This document shows positions 33,279 to 43,908 of a stretch of 64,000 bases of DNA, in pieces. Origin of the DNA: Pogona vitticeps (lineage: Eukaryota; Chordata; Lepidosauria; Squamata; Agamidae); NCBI RefSeq assembly GCF_051106095.1, contig NC_135783.1, forward strand, positions 58,995,447 through 59,059,446, in the 5' to 3' direction. Below the pieces are notes generated by a model. It saw nothing but the letters and a program-made list of their open reading frames with translations, was not told the DNA's origin and searched no databases. A program made the translations under genes and the position numbers. Each line of letters opens with the position of its first letter. Within the stretch, counting starts at the first letter, position 1.

Positions 33279-36200
33279 GGTGCTTTCACATTCTGGTACA
33301 GTGTTGTGAGGCCCATAGTCCAACCCCTTGCTCAATGCAGGAATCCAAATCAAATTGTATCTGACAGATGGCTGCCTTTCTTTTGAATGCTTCCAGTGCT
33401 GGAGAGCCCCCCTCCCCTGAGGTAATTGCTTCCATTGTCGCACTAAAATTACATTTCAACAGCATTGCACATGCTGGACTCCATCAGCCCTTTCCATCAT
33501 GCAGACAGCGCTCAGGCAGCTCAAGCAACGTTAAGGCATCACTTCTCTTGGGAAGAGGAGGAGTTCAAACCTGGTGAATAAATGTACTATTTTGATTTCT
33601 CTTTCCCTACAAAGTCCTGTGGAGACATGAACTTTTCTTGGCCCTCTTCATAAATGTTACTGTCCATTTTAAATCTTTCCCTGCTTTGTCACGCAATAGA
33701 CTTCTGGTGCTTTTCTGTGCCAGCTTATGATTAGCTTCCATAAAATTTAGAGGCACTTTGACCATAGTAAGCCACCTTACTTAATTCTAGCTCCACTCCC
33801 CTCTATGAAACTCCTACATGAGCTGATCAAGGGGTCTCAGAAAGTAGAAGGGCATCTGCACACCCCTCTCACCCTTGCTCATCCTTCTTCATTCTGGTTG
33901 TCTATGGTGGCACAGAGCCACTTCTTTTTTAATATGCTTCTCTGTATTCTGTTATTTTTAAGGGAGGAATTGTAGCTGTAACTGTAGTGTGTATCTTCAC
34001 TAATTCCGGCCATTGAGTCTCTAAAGTACAGGAAAACAGAAGAGAAGTCTGGTTTTACTAGTGAATCTTGGGTTAGTATACAATAGATTATCATGTCTTT
34101 CATATTCCCAGTTATTTAACAATGGGAGCCACAACAAAACAGCAACAACAAAAGATCCAAACCTGTAAGATCTGTAGGAACCAGAAGGAGATGGGAAAAG
34201 TTATTTTTTGGATTCTGGGATCAGAAAGAAAGAGGGGGGGGAAATCAAATTGCTAGGAACAACTGTAAGCTGCATCTGGTCCTAGCAACCGCCCCCCCAA
34301 AAGAAAATCCTTGTGCTAAAAATTGTTTCATTTAAAAATATATCATTTGTGTCACATTCTGATGCGTGGCTTCCAGTTAAACAAAAGTGTATCATGGAAA
34401 CCCTGAAATCTGTCCATCCTTTGCTAGAGCATCAAATCATTCTGAAAAATCCAAGGGTGAGTCTTAGCCTTGGATATCACGGAATGCATGCTGCTGTCTG
34501 GATCCTACTGTAGTGTAAGATTCCATTAAAAATTGGGGATGTGTATGGGGGATATGTTCTCTTTTAGCTCAGTCTGGATCTTTCCTGAATGTTATTGCAG
34601 GAAAAGAAGAAAAAGACCCTCTTCTCATCTCCTGACTCTGTAGGGATGGACACTTAAAGGCACAGTCTAGCTTTCTAATCAGAATTAGCTATGCACTATT
34701 AACTGTCAACAGCTCCTTTGTTCCTTAATGGGTGTCTGCTGCTGTGACACTTGTGCTTATTAACCTCTGTCAGTGACACAGCTTGTGTGTCCTTCCACTC
34801 AATAACAGAGTTTTAAGATCAGGAACAAGTGAGCTGTGGATATCAAGGATATGCATTCTTGCATCAAGTTGGAATCATCTCCTGACCATTGTTTAAATCT
34901 TGTTTCTTCCCTCTTCTCAGGTGAAATGTAAGATAAACATTGGAGAAGGATTTTCTAAAAATAAAGAACAAAAATATACTTAAGTCAAAACAGTGATAAA
35001 GATGAATATTTATTCATCCCCCCCCCGGCATATGTATATGGCATAAATAATACTTTTTCATAAAATGCAACAAAATGGTCTACAATAATAAAAGCTGCAT
35101 GAACTACAAATTTGCATTTGATAAACAAGGAAGCCATAAACCCTGATAATGCAGTAGAACTGCTCAGTCCCACAGAGATCCTATTACAGCTTGGAAACAT
35201 TAGGTTTTTGGACTAAACCTTCCCCAACTCTCAACATCAGTGGGCATAGCCATTTTGGTAACTGTAATCCAAAAAAGTAACTTTTCCAAGCTCTAGTTCC
35301 TTGCAACTTAATGTAGTCAAGCATTCTGCTCTTTGAAGTAAAGGGTAAGATGCATTCCTCCTTGTTTCACACAACAGAAATTAACTGGAGTAGTAGCTGA
35401 AACTTATTCCAACACTGGCAACACTTTCATCTGTTCCTAAAAGTGGCAAACTACTAAAAGTTACAGGTGCCAAGTCTAAGGATGCCAGCTGAAGCCTCAG
35501 AATATTCATCCGGGGGGGGGGGAATCTCACAATGAATAGCATTGGAGGAAGAGTAAGTGTGTGAGAGGGAGGTGACTTTAAAGCCTGGATGGGCACTGAT
35601 CTCCCTCCATTCCCAAGTGGTGTAGGAATGGCTCAGTGTGAAGGTGTTTCCATATGTGTTGCTCCAAATGGCATGGCGGGCCCAAGTGTGTATGCAATGC
35701 TCTCTGGTTCTGAAGGGCTGAATATCTTTTTAAAGAATCAGTATTGCAAACACAGACTTTACCCAAATGTTATGTTTTTTTAAAAAACAATGGTGATTTA
35801 AATACAGTCCCAAACTGGATGTTACAATTTGCAAACTCCTAAATTCTTTTCAGCAACACCAGAGCAGGAGTTGCTTGAGGGAATACGGAAGGATGCAAAT
35901 GTCTCTTTAAAGCCAAACAGGAACAAAGTCACAAAAATATTTATCAACAGAGGGAGGGTATCCACAACAGAAAGGAACAGCTCCAAGTCTTTAAGGCCTA
36001 AAATAAATTGTGCAACATATTGAAATTCTGCTACTGAAACCAAGGTGATAAGGGTCATATTATCCTCCAGGGGTACAGCAGCTCCTACCTTCTCCAGCTC
36101 TCACTTTCTTTCTCTGCTGAAATTTTGAATCACAATCCCTTCCTAAGACTTCCTTACACACTAGGCTGAACCAAATAGTCCATAGAGGTTACACATACAA

Positions 36201-36984
36201 GTTCTACATGATTTCCCCCCTAATTCATGTTGAAGTCACAAGGAACTTAGCAGGTATTTCAGTAACATGAAAGGAACCCTTGCGTACACAGAGCCATCTT
36301 GGAAACACAATCTTTTTATTTCCATATCGCCTTGATGGCTGGGGAATTCTGGGAGTTGTAGGGGAAAAAAATCCTTTCAGACTCTGCACAAAACATTACC
36401 AGAACTTCAGAAGATCTTTCCTGGAGAGTTCTTACTGGAGGGAGAATCACTTTACAGTTTGCAGTGCAAAAGAGCATGGTCAGTAGATCCTGTTGCTCTG
36501 GCCAACAGGCATGGATATTTACTTATTACCAGGAGCTTGTTAAATCACCCACTTAACAACATAAAATGAGCAGTTTTGAACAATTCCATGGCTGGAAGGA
36601 TGAGAAAGAAATCCCATTAGAGGTGGTTAAAGTTTCCCACTGTGATTCTCAGAAGGAATTCTCATAAAGCATCCAGTTCACGAGAGCTTAGAAGTAGCTT
36701 CATGTTAGAGCCTGTTGCCATTTATCAGTGCTTTTCCAGTGTTTTACTTCGGGACAGGTGGATCCATGCCATAACTAGAACCTGATTAGAATAAAAGAAA
36801 CTTTGGTACAAATGAACTGCTTTCACACTGGTTTTCACTGAGAAATAAAGAGAATAAAGCTAAGGAAAAGGAAACCCACTGAAATCTTTTTATTTCTTGA
36901 CTAGTTTCATTTAAATATATATATATATATGCAGAGAGATAGGATGAGAGAGGGAGGTACATTTACACCCTTCTTCTAACAGTT
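33279..36984. other. Long repeat-poor stretch without genes
   Basis: No exon or young mobile element found. GGCATAGCCATTTTGGTAAC to CTTTTCCAAGCTCTAG (about 35238-35299) looks like a half copy of the MITE family at 50738 and 52418. GGGGAATTCTGGGAGTTGTAG at about 36341 is a short MITE arm. C/G runs occur at 34289 and 35511. An (AT)n run lies at 36918-36931. Confidence 0.4.
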
Positions 36985-37150
36985 CAAGACAGTGAACATG
37001 GAATCTTCTTACCTAATTTAGCTTCACAACTCACTGAGATAGGTTTACGGAGAGTAAGTGACTAGCTCACTGTTACCTGGTGAGTTTCATGGTGACGTGG
37101 CGATTTGAATTCTGCATCCTAGTCCAACACTCTAACCATAACGCCAATGA
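36985..37150 (-). mobile_element. tRNA-derived SINE fragment
   Basis: CACAACTCACTGAGATAGGT, AGTAAGTGACTAGCTCACTG, ACCTGGTGAGTTTCATGGTG, GGCGATTTGAATTCTGCATC and CTAGTCCAACACTCTAACCA are the reverse complement of a tRNA head (TGGTTAGAGTGTTGGACTAGG, GATGCAGAATTCAAATCGCC) plus body. Same family as 30645-30815 and better preserved. Confidence 0.55.
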
Positions 37151-39154
37151 TTCTTATACTTGGTCTGTATGTATCTCTGAGCAGATTACTTTAGAGCCAG
37201 ACTATACACAATATGTTTTTGTTTTGACCAGGACTAGTATGAGAGTTAAAGAAATAGGTGGTGCTGGGTATGTGGGGAGATTCAATGGGAACTTTCCGTT
37301 AATCACAATAGTAAGCTTGGGGCAGAACAGCTGGACCGGGGACAAAGACTCTCCTCCCACTTCCCATACAGTCCCTGGCTGGCTCACTGTTCCCTTCCTT
37401 CTCCAGATGTTGACTTTTTAAAACCCTTTCATGGCCAGCCCAACCATGAGAATAATGGCAGATACACTATGGCCTTCAGATTCATCCCTGGGCTTCACAT
37501 CTTCATTTATTCCTTCTCAACATAGGACGGATCCCATATTGCATATAGCAGGGCCTAAAACAAAATGTTCCATTTATAACACTTGGTTACATATAATTTT
37601 TGCATTTTTTAAAAACTGGAGATCAACACTATGGAGCCGAATGAGAGGTGAGTTTGCTGTTGCTACAGCTGTATATTTGTAGAAGGCAGACAATTATGTT
37701 ATTTTGCAGAGCTAATAAGATATGTCCTTTTTCTTCTCCTCAGGCAAATCAGAGTAAGTGAAGACAAGGGCCTCTTCCTGTCTCTGTCTCTGTTCCACAT
37801 GTCTACATGTACATATATTTGCAATGAGCTATAAGCGGATACAAGTTGAAAGATTCTCCAGCATTTCAACACTTGTAAAGTTATGCTTCTTGTAGTCAGG
37901 TTTCCAATAATGCCTGTATTCTCAGTGCACCAGCTTTGAACTCTTTGAAGCTAATGGTCTATACACAGCATTATCAAAGGATTGTGTGTCTTTCCCAGCC
38001 CTGCAACCTTAGATCCTTTAAACTAGAGATGCTGAAGATTGAATCTGCTTTATGCATATACGATTCTAGTGAGTTAGACCCACTTCCTGATTTTTTAGTA
38101 GGGCTGAAGAGGCAAGGAAGCCCACCGTTAGTACTATATTGTGCAGACTAACACTTCTAATGTACATGTGACACACTCTAATTTACACACACTCACAAAG
38201 AAATAGTCATATGCACATGCAAAGGCAGGCACTGTTCCTGCTAATCCCATGCTCACCATCTGGTGAGAATAGAACCGTCATTCAGCCTCTTCAAAAGCAC
38301 AGGTTACCAGCATTTTACATTTCATGCAGTGGACAACAGCTAGTTACAGGTCCATTGTGTGAGGTTCTACCTGCTGTCCACCGAACTGTAATGGGATGAA
38401 TAGGAAGGAATTTGGCTCAATAACCACACAGAAGCTAGAAACAGTTTTTTAAAAAGTTGTTCTAAGATTCAAAAGCGGGCAGGGCGGCTTTGCAATATCA
38501 TGTGTTGTGTTCATGATGTACACAGAATTTGGAAATGTTACGATTTTTATGGACTACAAATCCTAAAATCCTCCTGACAGCATGGGAAGGAAGGTCTGGG
38601 AGTTGCCCCCCCCCCCCGGTAACTTTTCTAAACTCTGGATGGATGCTCAGATTTTATTTTATCCAATTGTTATCTGTGCCAAAATCAAATTCAACAGGTG
38701 TTACATCTTCAGCATCTAAAACCTTACAAAACTTATTTGCCAGTTACAAAAGTAAAATAAATGTATGCACTACAGAATGATCCAGCTTTTAAAATACTTT
38801 GAATTCTTTGGTTGGAGGGAGAATTGTAATCAGTCTCCAACTAATTTTGCCAGATACGTATTTTATATAGCAAAGATAACATAATGGTAACCCAACCTGC
38901 ATGTTCTCAATTAAAAACAATACTAAAAGTTTATGTTTTCCACTGTTATAATAATCAACTACCATCATAAATGTGTATTATGTTATCACTTTCTTCACTG
39001 TCTTTCAGAGATGTTATTAGTATTTTTTTCATGTGGGGAGTTAGTTTGTATGGATATCACATGAAAATATACATTTACTAAATATACTTTCAGGGGAGAC
39101 TATTCAAATAAATCATAACAAATAATAATTCTGGCAAATAATTTCATGAAAGGT
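37151..39154. other. No gene seen
   Basis: Two kilobases of AT-rich DNA. Around 38545-38620, GGACTACAAATCCTAAAATCC and GGTCTGGGAGTTGCCCCCC form a decayed MITE arm pair. Nothing coding. Confidence 0.4.
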
Positions 39155-42100
39155 CCCCCATCCATCCCTTTCATGGATTGCTGCCTTGTCGTGGCGAAGG
39201 GGCTTGAGTAACTCAGAGAAGCTATGGGCTATGCCGTGCAGGGACACCCAAGACGGACAGGACATAGTGGAGAGTTCCGACTAAACGCAATCCACCTGGA
39301 GTAGGAAATGGCAAGCCACTCCAGTATCTTTGCCAAGAACACCCCATGATCAGAAACAAAAGGCTAAAAGATATGACGCTGGAAGATGGGCCCCTCAGGT
39401 CGGAAGGCGTCCAACATGCTACTGAGGAAGAGTGGAGGACAAGTACAAGTAGCTCCAGAGCTAATGAAGTGGCTGGGCCAAAGCCGAAAGGACGCTCAGC
39501 TGTGGACGTGCCTGGAAGTGAAAGGAAAATCCAATGCTGCAAAGAAAAATACTGCATAGGAACCTGGAATGTAAGATCTATGAATGTTGGGAAGCTGGAG
39601 GTGGTCAAACAGGAGATGGCAAGAATAAACATCGACATCCTGGGCATCGGTGAACTAAAATGGACAGGAATGGGCGAATTCAGCTCAGATGATTATCAGA
39701 TCTACTATTGTGGGCAAGAATCCCGTAGAAGGAATGGAGTAGCCCTCATAGTCAACAAAAGAGTGGGAAAAGCTGTAATGGGATACAATCTCAAAAATGA
39801 TAGAATGATGTCAATACGAATCCAAGGCAGACCATTCAACATCACAATAATCCAAGTTTATGCACCAACCAGCATTGCTGAGGAGACTGAAATTGAACAA
39901 TTCTATGAAGATTTACAACACCTTCTAGAACTGACACCAAAGAAAGATGTTCTTCTCATTCTAGGGGACTGGAATGCTAAAGTAGGGAGCCAAGAGATAA
40001 AAGGAACAACAGGGAAGTTTGGCCTTGGAGTTCAGAACGAAGCAGGACAAAGGCTAATAGAGTTTTGTCAAGAGAATAAGCTGGTCATCACAAGCACTCT
40101 TTTCCAACAACACAAGAGGCGACTCTATACATGGAAATCACCAGATGGGCAATATCGAAATCAAATTGATTATATTCTCTGCAGCCAAAGATGGAGAAGT
40201 TCTATACAGTCAGCAAAAACAAGACCTGGAGCTGACTGCGGTTCTGATCATCAGCTTCTCATAGCAAAGTTCAAGCTTAGACTGAAGAGATTAGGAAAAA
40301 CCACTGGGCCACTCAGGTATAATCTAAACCAAATCCCTTATGAATACACAGTGGAAGTAAAGAACAGATTTAAGGAACTAGATTTGGTGGACAGAGTGCC
40401 TGAAGAACTTTGGATAGAGGCTCGTAACATTGTCCAGGAGGCAGCAACGAAAACCATCCCAAAGAAAAGGAAATGCAAGAAAGCAAAGTGGCTGTCCAAC
40501 GAGGCCTTAGAAATAGCAGAGAGGAGAAGGGAAGCAAAATGCAAGGGAGATAGGGAAAGTTACAGAAACTTGAATGCAGACTTCCAAAGAATAGCAAGGA
40601 GAGACAAGAGGGCCTTCTTAAATGAACAATGCAAAGAAATAGAGGAAGATAACAGAAGAGGAAAAACCAGAGATCTGTTCAGGAAAATTGGACATATTAG
40701 AGGAACATTCTGCGCAAAGATGAACATGATAAAAGACAAAAATGGGAGGGACCTAACAGAAGCAGAAGATGTCAAGAAGAGGTGGCAAGAATACACAGAG
40801 GAATTATATCAGAAAGATTTGGATATCCCGGACAACCCAGACAATGTAGTTGCTGACCTTGAGCCAGACATCCTGGAGAGCGAAGTCAAGTGGGCCTTAG
40901 AAAGCCTGGCTAACAACAAGGCCAGTGGAGGTGATGGCATTCCAGTTGAACTATTTAAAATCTTGAAAGATGATGCTGTTAAGGTGCTACATTCAATATG
41001 CCAGCAAGTTTGGAAAACTCAACAGTGGCCAGAGGATTGGAAAAGATCAGTCTACATCCCAATCCCAAAGAAAGGCAGTGCCAAAGAATGCTCCAACTAC
41101 CGTACAATTGCACTCATTTCGCACGCTAGCAAGGTTATGCTCAAAATCCTACAAGGTAGGCTTCAGCAGTATGTGGACCAAGATCTCCCAGAAGTACAAG
41201 CTGGATTCCGAAGAGGCAGAGGAACTCGAGACCAAATTGCCAACATGCGCTGGATTATGGAGAAAGCCAGAGAGTTCCAGAAAAATATCTACTTCTGCTT
41301 CATTGACTATGCGAAAGCCTTTGACTGTGTGGACCACAGCAAACTATGGCAAGTTCTTAAAGAAATGGGAGTGCCTGACCACCTTATCCATCTCCTGAGA
41401 AACCTATATGTGGGACAGGAAGCAACAGTTAGAACTGGTCATGGAACAACTGAGTGGTTCAAAATTGGGAAAGGAGTACGGCAAGGCTGTATATTTAACT
41501 TATATGCAGAATACATCATGCGGAAGGCTGGACTGGAAGAAACCCAAGCCGGAATTAAGATTGCCGGAAGAAATATCAACAACCTCCGATATGCAGATGA
41601 CACCACTCTGATGGCAGAAAGTGAGGAGGAATTAAAGAACCTTGTAATGAGAGTGAAAGAGGAAAGTGCAAAAAACGGTCTGAAACTCAACATCAAAAAA
41701 ACTAAGATCATGGCCACTGGTCCCATCACCTCCTGGGAAATAGAAGGGGAAGATATGGAGGCAGTGTCAAATTTTATCTTCCTGGGCTCCATGATCACTG
41801 CAGATGGAGACAGCAGCCCTGAAATTAAAAGACGCCTTCTTCTTGGGAGGAAAGCGATGACAAATCTTGACAGCATCTTGAAAAGCAGAGACATCACCTT
41901 GCCAACAAAAGTCCGAATAGTCAAAGCTATGGTTTTTCCTGTCGTGATGTATGGAAGTGAGAGCTGGACCATAAAGAAAGCAGACCGCCGAAGAATTGAT
42001 GCTTTTGAATTGTGGTGCTGGAGGAGGCTCTTGAGAATCCCCTGGACTGCAAGGAGAACAAACCTATCAGTTCTAAAGGAAATCAACCTTGAATGCTCAC

Positions 42101-42380
42101 TTGAAGGACAGATCCTGAAGCTGAGGCTCCAGTACTTTGGCCATCTCATGAGAAGAAAAGAGTCCTTAGAAAAAACCTTGATGTTAGGAAGGTGTGATGG
42201 CAAGAGGAGAAGGGGACGACCGAGGATGAGATGGCTGGACAGTGTCTGCGAAGCAACCAACATGAACCTGACACAACTCCGGGAGGCAGTAGAAGACAGG
42301 AGGGCCTGGCGTGCTCTGGTCCATGGGGTCACGAAGAGTCGGACACGACTAAACGACTAAACACAAACACCCCCATCCAT
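39155..42380 (+). mobile_element. Full-length BovB (RTE-clade) LINE with perfect 11-bp target repeats
   Basis: The element proper is 39166-42369 (3204 bp), a full-length size for BovB. It starts with the typical leader TTTCATGGATTGCTGCCTTG and TCGTGGCGAAGGGGC and ends with the short tail CGACTAAACGACTAAACACAAACAC. Perfect direct repeats CCCCCATCCAT at 39155-39165 and 42370-42380 show a recent, complete insertion. BovB is abundant in squamates and is known for horizontal transfer between reptiles and ruminants, often via ticks. It is transcribed toward higher coordinates, and a 5' UTR promoter is expected but not visible. Confidence 0.95.
39346..42360 (+). CDS. BovB ORF2: apurinic endonuclease-reverse transcriptase
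   Basis: 1004 codons without a stop, from the ATG at 39346. Residues about 70-305 are the endonuclease: GTWNVRSMN (71), GELKW, LGDWNAKVG (206), QIDYIL (272) and SDHQLL (300) carry the catalytic N, E, D/N, D and SDH residues. Residues about 520-800 are the reverse transcriptase: NKASGGDGIP, NYRTIALIS, AGFRRGRGTRDQI, FIDYAKAFD (about 653) and LRYADDTTLM (YADD at 749-752). The C-terminal part has ESWTIKKADRRRIDAFELWCWRRLL, cut here at motif level, and ends GVTKSRTRLND. One oddity: the conserved line RQGCILSPCLFNLYA reads RQGCIFNLYA (712-721). Five residues, 15 nt, are missing in frame between 41493 and 41494. The copy therefore looks nearly intact but probably has an impaired polymerase. Family assignment is secure from many motifs. 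Confidence 0.93.
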   Translation: MIRNKRLKDMTLEDGPLRSEGVQHATEEEWRTSTSSSRANEVAGPKPKGRSAVDVPGSERKIQCCKEKYCIGTWNVRSMNVGKLEVVKQEMARINIDILGIGELKWTGMGEFSSDDYQIYYCGQESRRRNGVALIVNKRVGKAVMGYNLKNDRMMSIRIQGRPFNITIIQVYAPTSIAEETEIEQFYEDLQHLLELTPKKDVLLILGDWNAKVGSQEIKGTTGKFGLGVQNEAGQRLIEFCQENKLVITSTLFQQHKRRLYTWKSPDGQYRNQIDYILCSQRWRSSIQSAKTRPGADCGSDHQLLIAKFKLRLKRLGKTTGPLRYNLNQIPYEYTVEVKNRFKELDLVDRVPEELWIEARNIVQEAATKTIPKKRKCKKAKWLSNEALEIAERRREAKCKGDRESYRNLNADFQRIARRDKRAFLNEQCKEIEEDNRRGKTRDLFRKIGHIRGTFCAKMNMIKDKNGRDLTEAEDVKKRWQEYTEELYQKDLDIPDNPDNVVADLEPDILESEVKWALESLANNKASGGDGIPVELFKILKDDAVKVLHSICQQVWKTQQWPEDWKRSVYIPIPKKGSAKECSNYRTIALISHASKVMLKILQGRLQQYVDQDLPEVQAGFRRGRGTRDQIANMRWIMEKAREFQKNIYFCFIDYAKAFDCVDHSKLWQVLKEMGVPDHLIHLLRNLYVGQEATVRTGHGTTEWFKIGKGVRQGCIFNLYAEYIMRKAGLEETQAGIKIAGRNINNLRYADDTTLMAESEEELKNLVMRVKEESAKNGLKLNIKKTKIMATGPITSWEIEGEDMEAVSNFIFLGSMITADGDSSPEIKRRLLLGRKAMTNLDSILKSRDITLPTKVRIVKAMVFPVVMYGSESWTIKKADRRRIDAFELWCWRRLLRIPWTARRTNLSVLKEINLECSLEGQILKLRLQYFGHLMRRKESLEKTLMLGRCDGKRRRGRPRMRWLDSVCEATNMNLTQLREAVEDRRAWRALVHGVTKSRTRLND

Positions 42381-43908
42381 ACTGATGATTAAAACAATTT
42401 CATGAGCTTATTTTAGAACAGAGATGTAGAGGATTGCATTATTAACTTCTGATTCCTCCCTCCCCATGATGCCAGACATCTTTTGGATAAGGCATTCCAG
42501 TGTTTGTAACATTCAATGTCCAGTGCAAGACATTCCTTCACCTCTTTTTTTTAAAAGGAAAGGTAAGAAACTTTCTGTCTAGTAAGACTGCATGGAATGT
42601 GACAGTGTGATGTTACCTTCTTAAGAAGTCTGCTTTGAACACTGCCCTTTCTGTGGAGAAGGGTTTCTGTACGAAAGGGCAGATCCATACCGGAAGTTAT
42701 AATATTATACTCCGCTTTTGATATCCACTGCAAATCACAGCATTAAAAATAGTAGTGTGTTGTTTGCTACCACCCAGCTAATTTTGGTTTCATATTTGGA
42801 GCTTCTGAGTACTAGCCTCAGGAAATCTCAGTGAGCAAAACTGACGATCAGTGAAAAAAGCAAGAATGCCCACAGATTCCTTAAAAAAACTAGACCAAAA
42901 CAAAAACATTCCTTTGTCCTTCAAGGAATATCCTAGGGAAAGGGGAAAAAATGGTGAAGTGGGCAGTGACATGTACTGACCTGAAGCTAGCAGGCTGAAT
43001 GTTTCTTCCAGTTCAGGCCCATTTAGGCTGTGTTGCTTTTACTATATTTCACAAGTGTCCACAGGATTTTGCAATGGGCTCATAGCATAAAAACTGAAAC
43101 ATGCATTCATTTCCTGTCTGAATTTTTGGCATCTCTAAGGCTCAAATTCATGCTGCAGCTTTAAAGAACAAAACAAGTGCTGGCTTTACGTGAATGGCGA
43201 ATCTCAGCTTGATGAGTGTTCAGTATGGTTCACTTAGCATCCATGGCAATAACTGTAAATAGTGTATTTAAATGACCCAGAAGAATACTCAAGAGTTTTC
43301 AAGCCACTGAACCCAGTAGCATTGATTACACAGAGACATGGGTATCAATGCACTGTGGTCACATTTCAGAGAATTGAAATTGATTGTCTTATATAGAACA
43401 AGATACAGCAGCCTCACAAATTTTCTGTTTGCTAAATTTTGTAACGTAATGCAATTGCAATGCAAACCTCAGCATGTTTGCTTAGAGGTTAGTCCTGCTA
43501 TGCTCACAGGATTTATATTAAGTATATTTGCATTTGTTCTGACGGAAGTGAAATAACCTATGATTTGTGATTATAGAGAACTCTTTAATTTAGTAGACAA
43601 AAGTGTACTTAGTATACATTAATTGAAGGCCAGTTTCCCTGTCCCCTCTTAAGAATTAGATTTTGATCAAAATTAAGTGGAAATAAAACAAGTGTGCATA
43701 ATAATAGAAGATCAATATATTATGAGGGCTTGTGAGTGTTTTACTCAGATGACACATAATTTTGTCTTCCTTTCTTCTTCACCTCAATAAAAAGCTGCAG
43801 TTTGTCTTTCCCTTGTTCTTCTTTTGTAATGTAAATGAATAGTTTATCTTTGTAATAATTACTTTATACCCACAAGTTAGGTGTCGACTTTACTCTGTAT
43901 TCTTAGAT
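42381..43908. other. No gene seen; candidate conserved non-coding DNA
   Basis: 1.5 kb without recognisable repeats. Stretches such as 43380-43560 (TAATGCAATTGCAATGCAAACC, ATATTTGCATTTGTTCTGACGG) look like octamer-rich regulatory DNA, but this is only an impression. No exon support. Confidence 0.35.

Noticed and set aside
41439-42332. 297-codon minus-strand frame opposite the BovB ORF
   Set aside because: Antisense shadow of a conserved coding strand; all recognisable motifs are on the plus strand.
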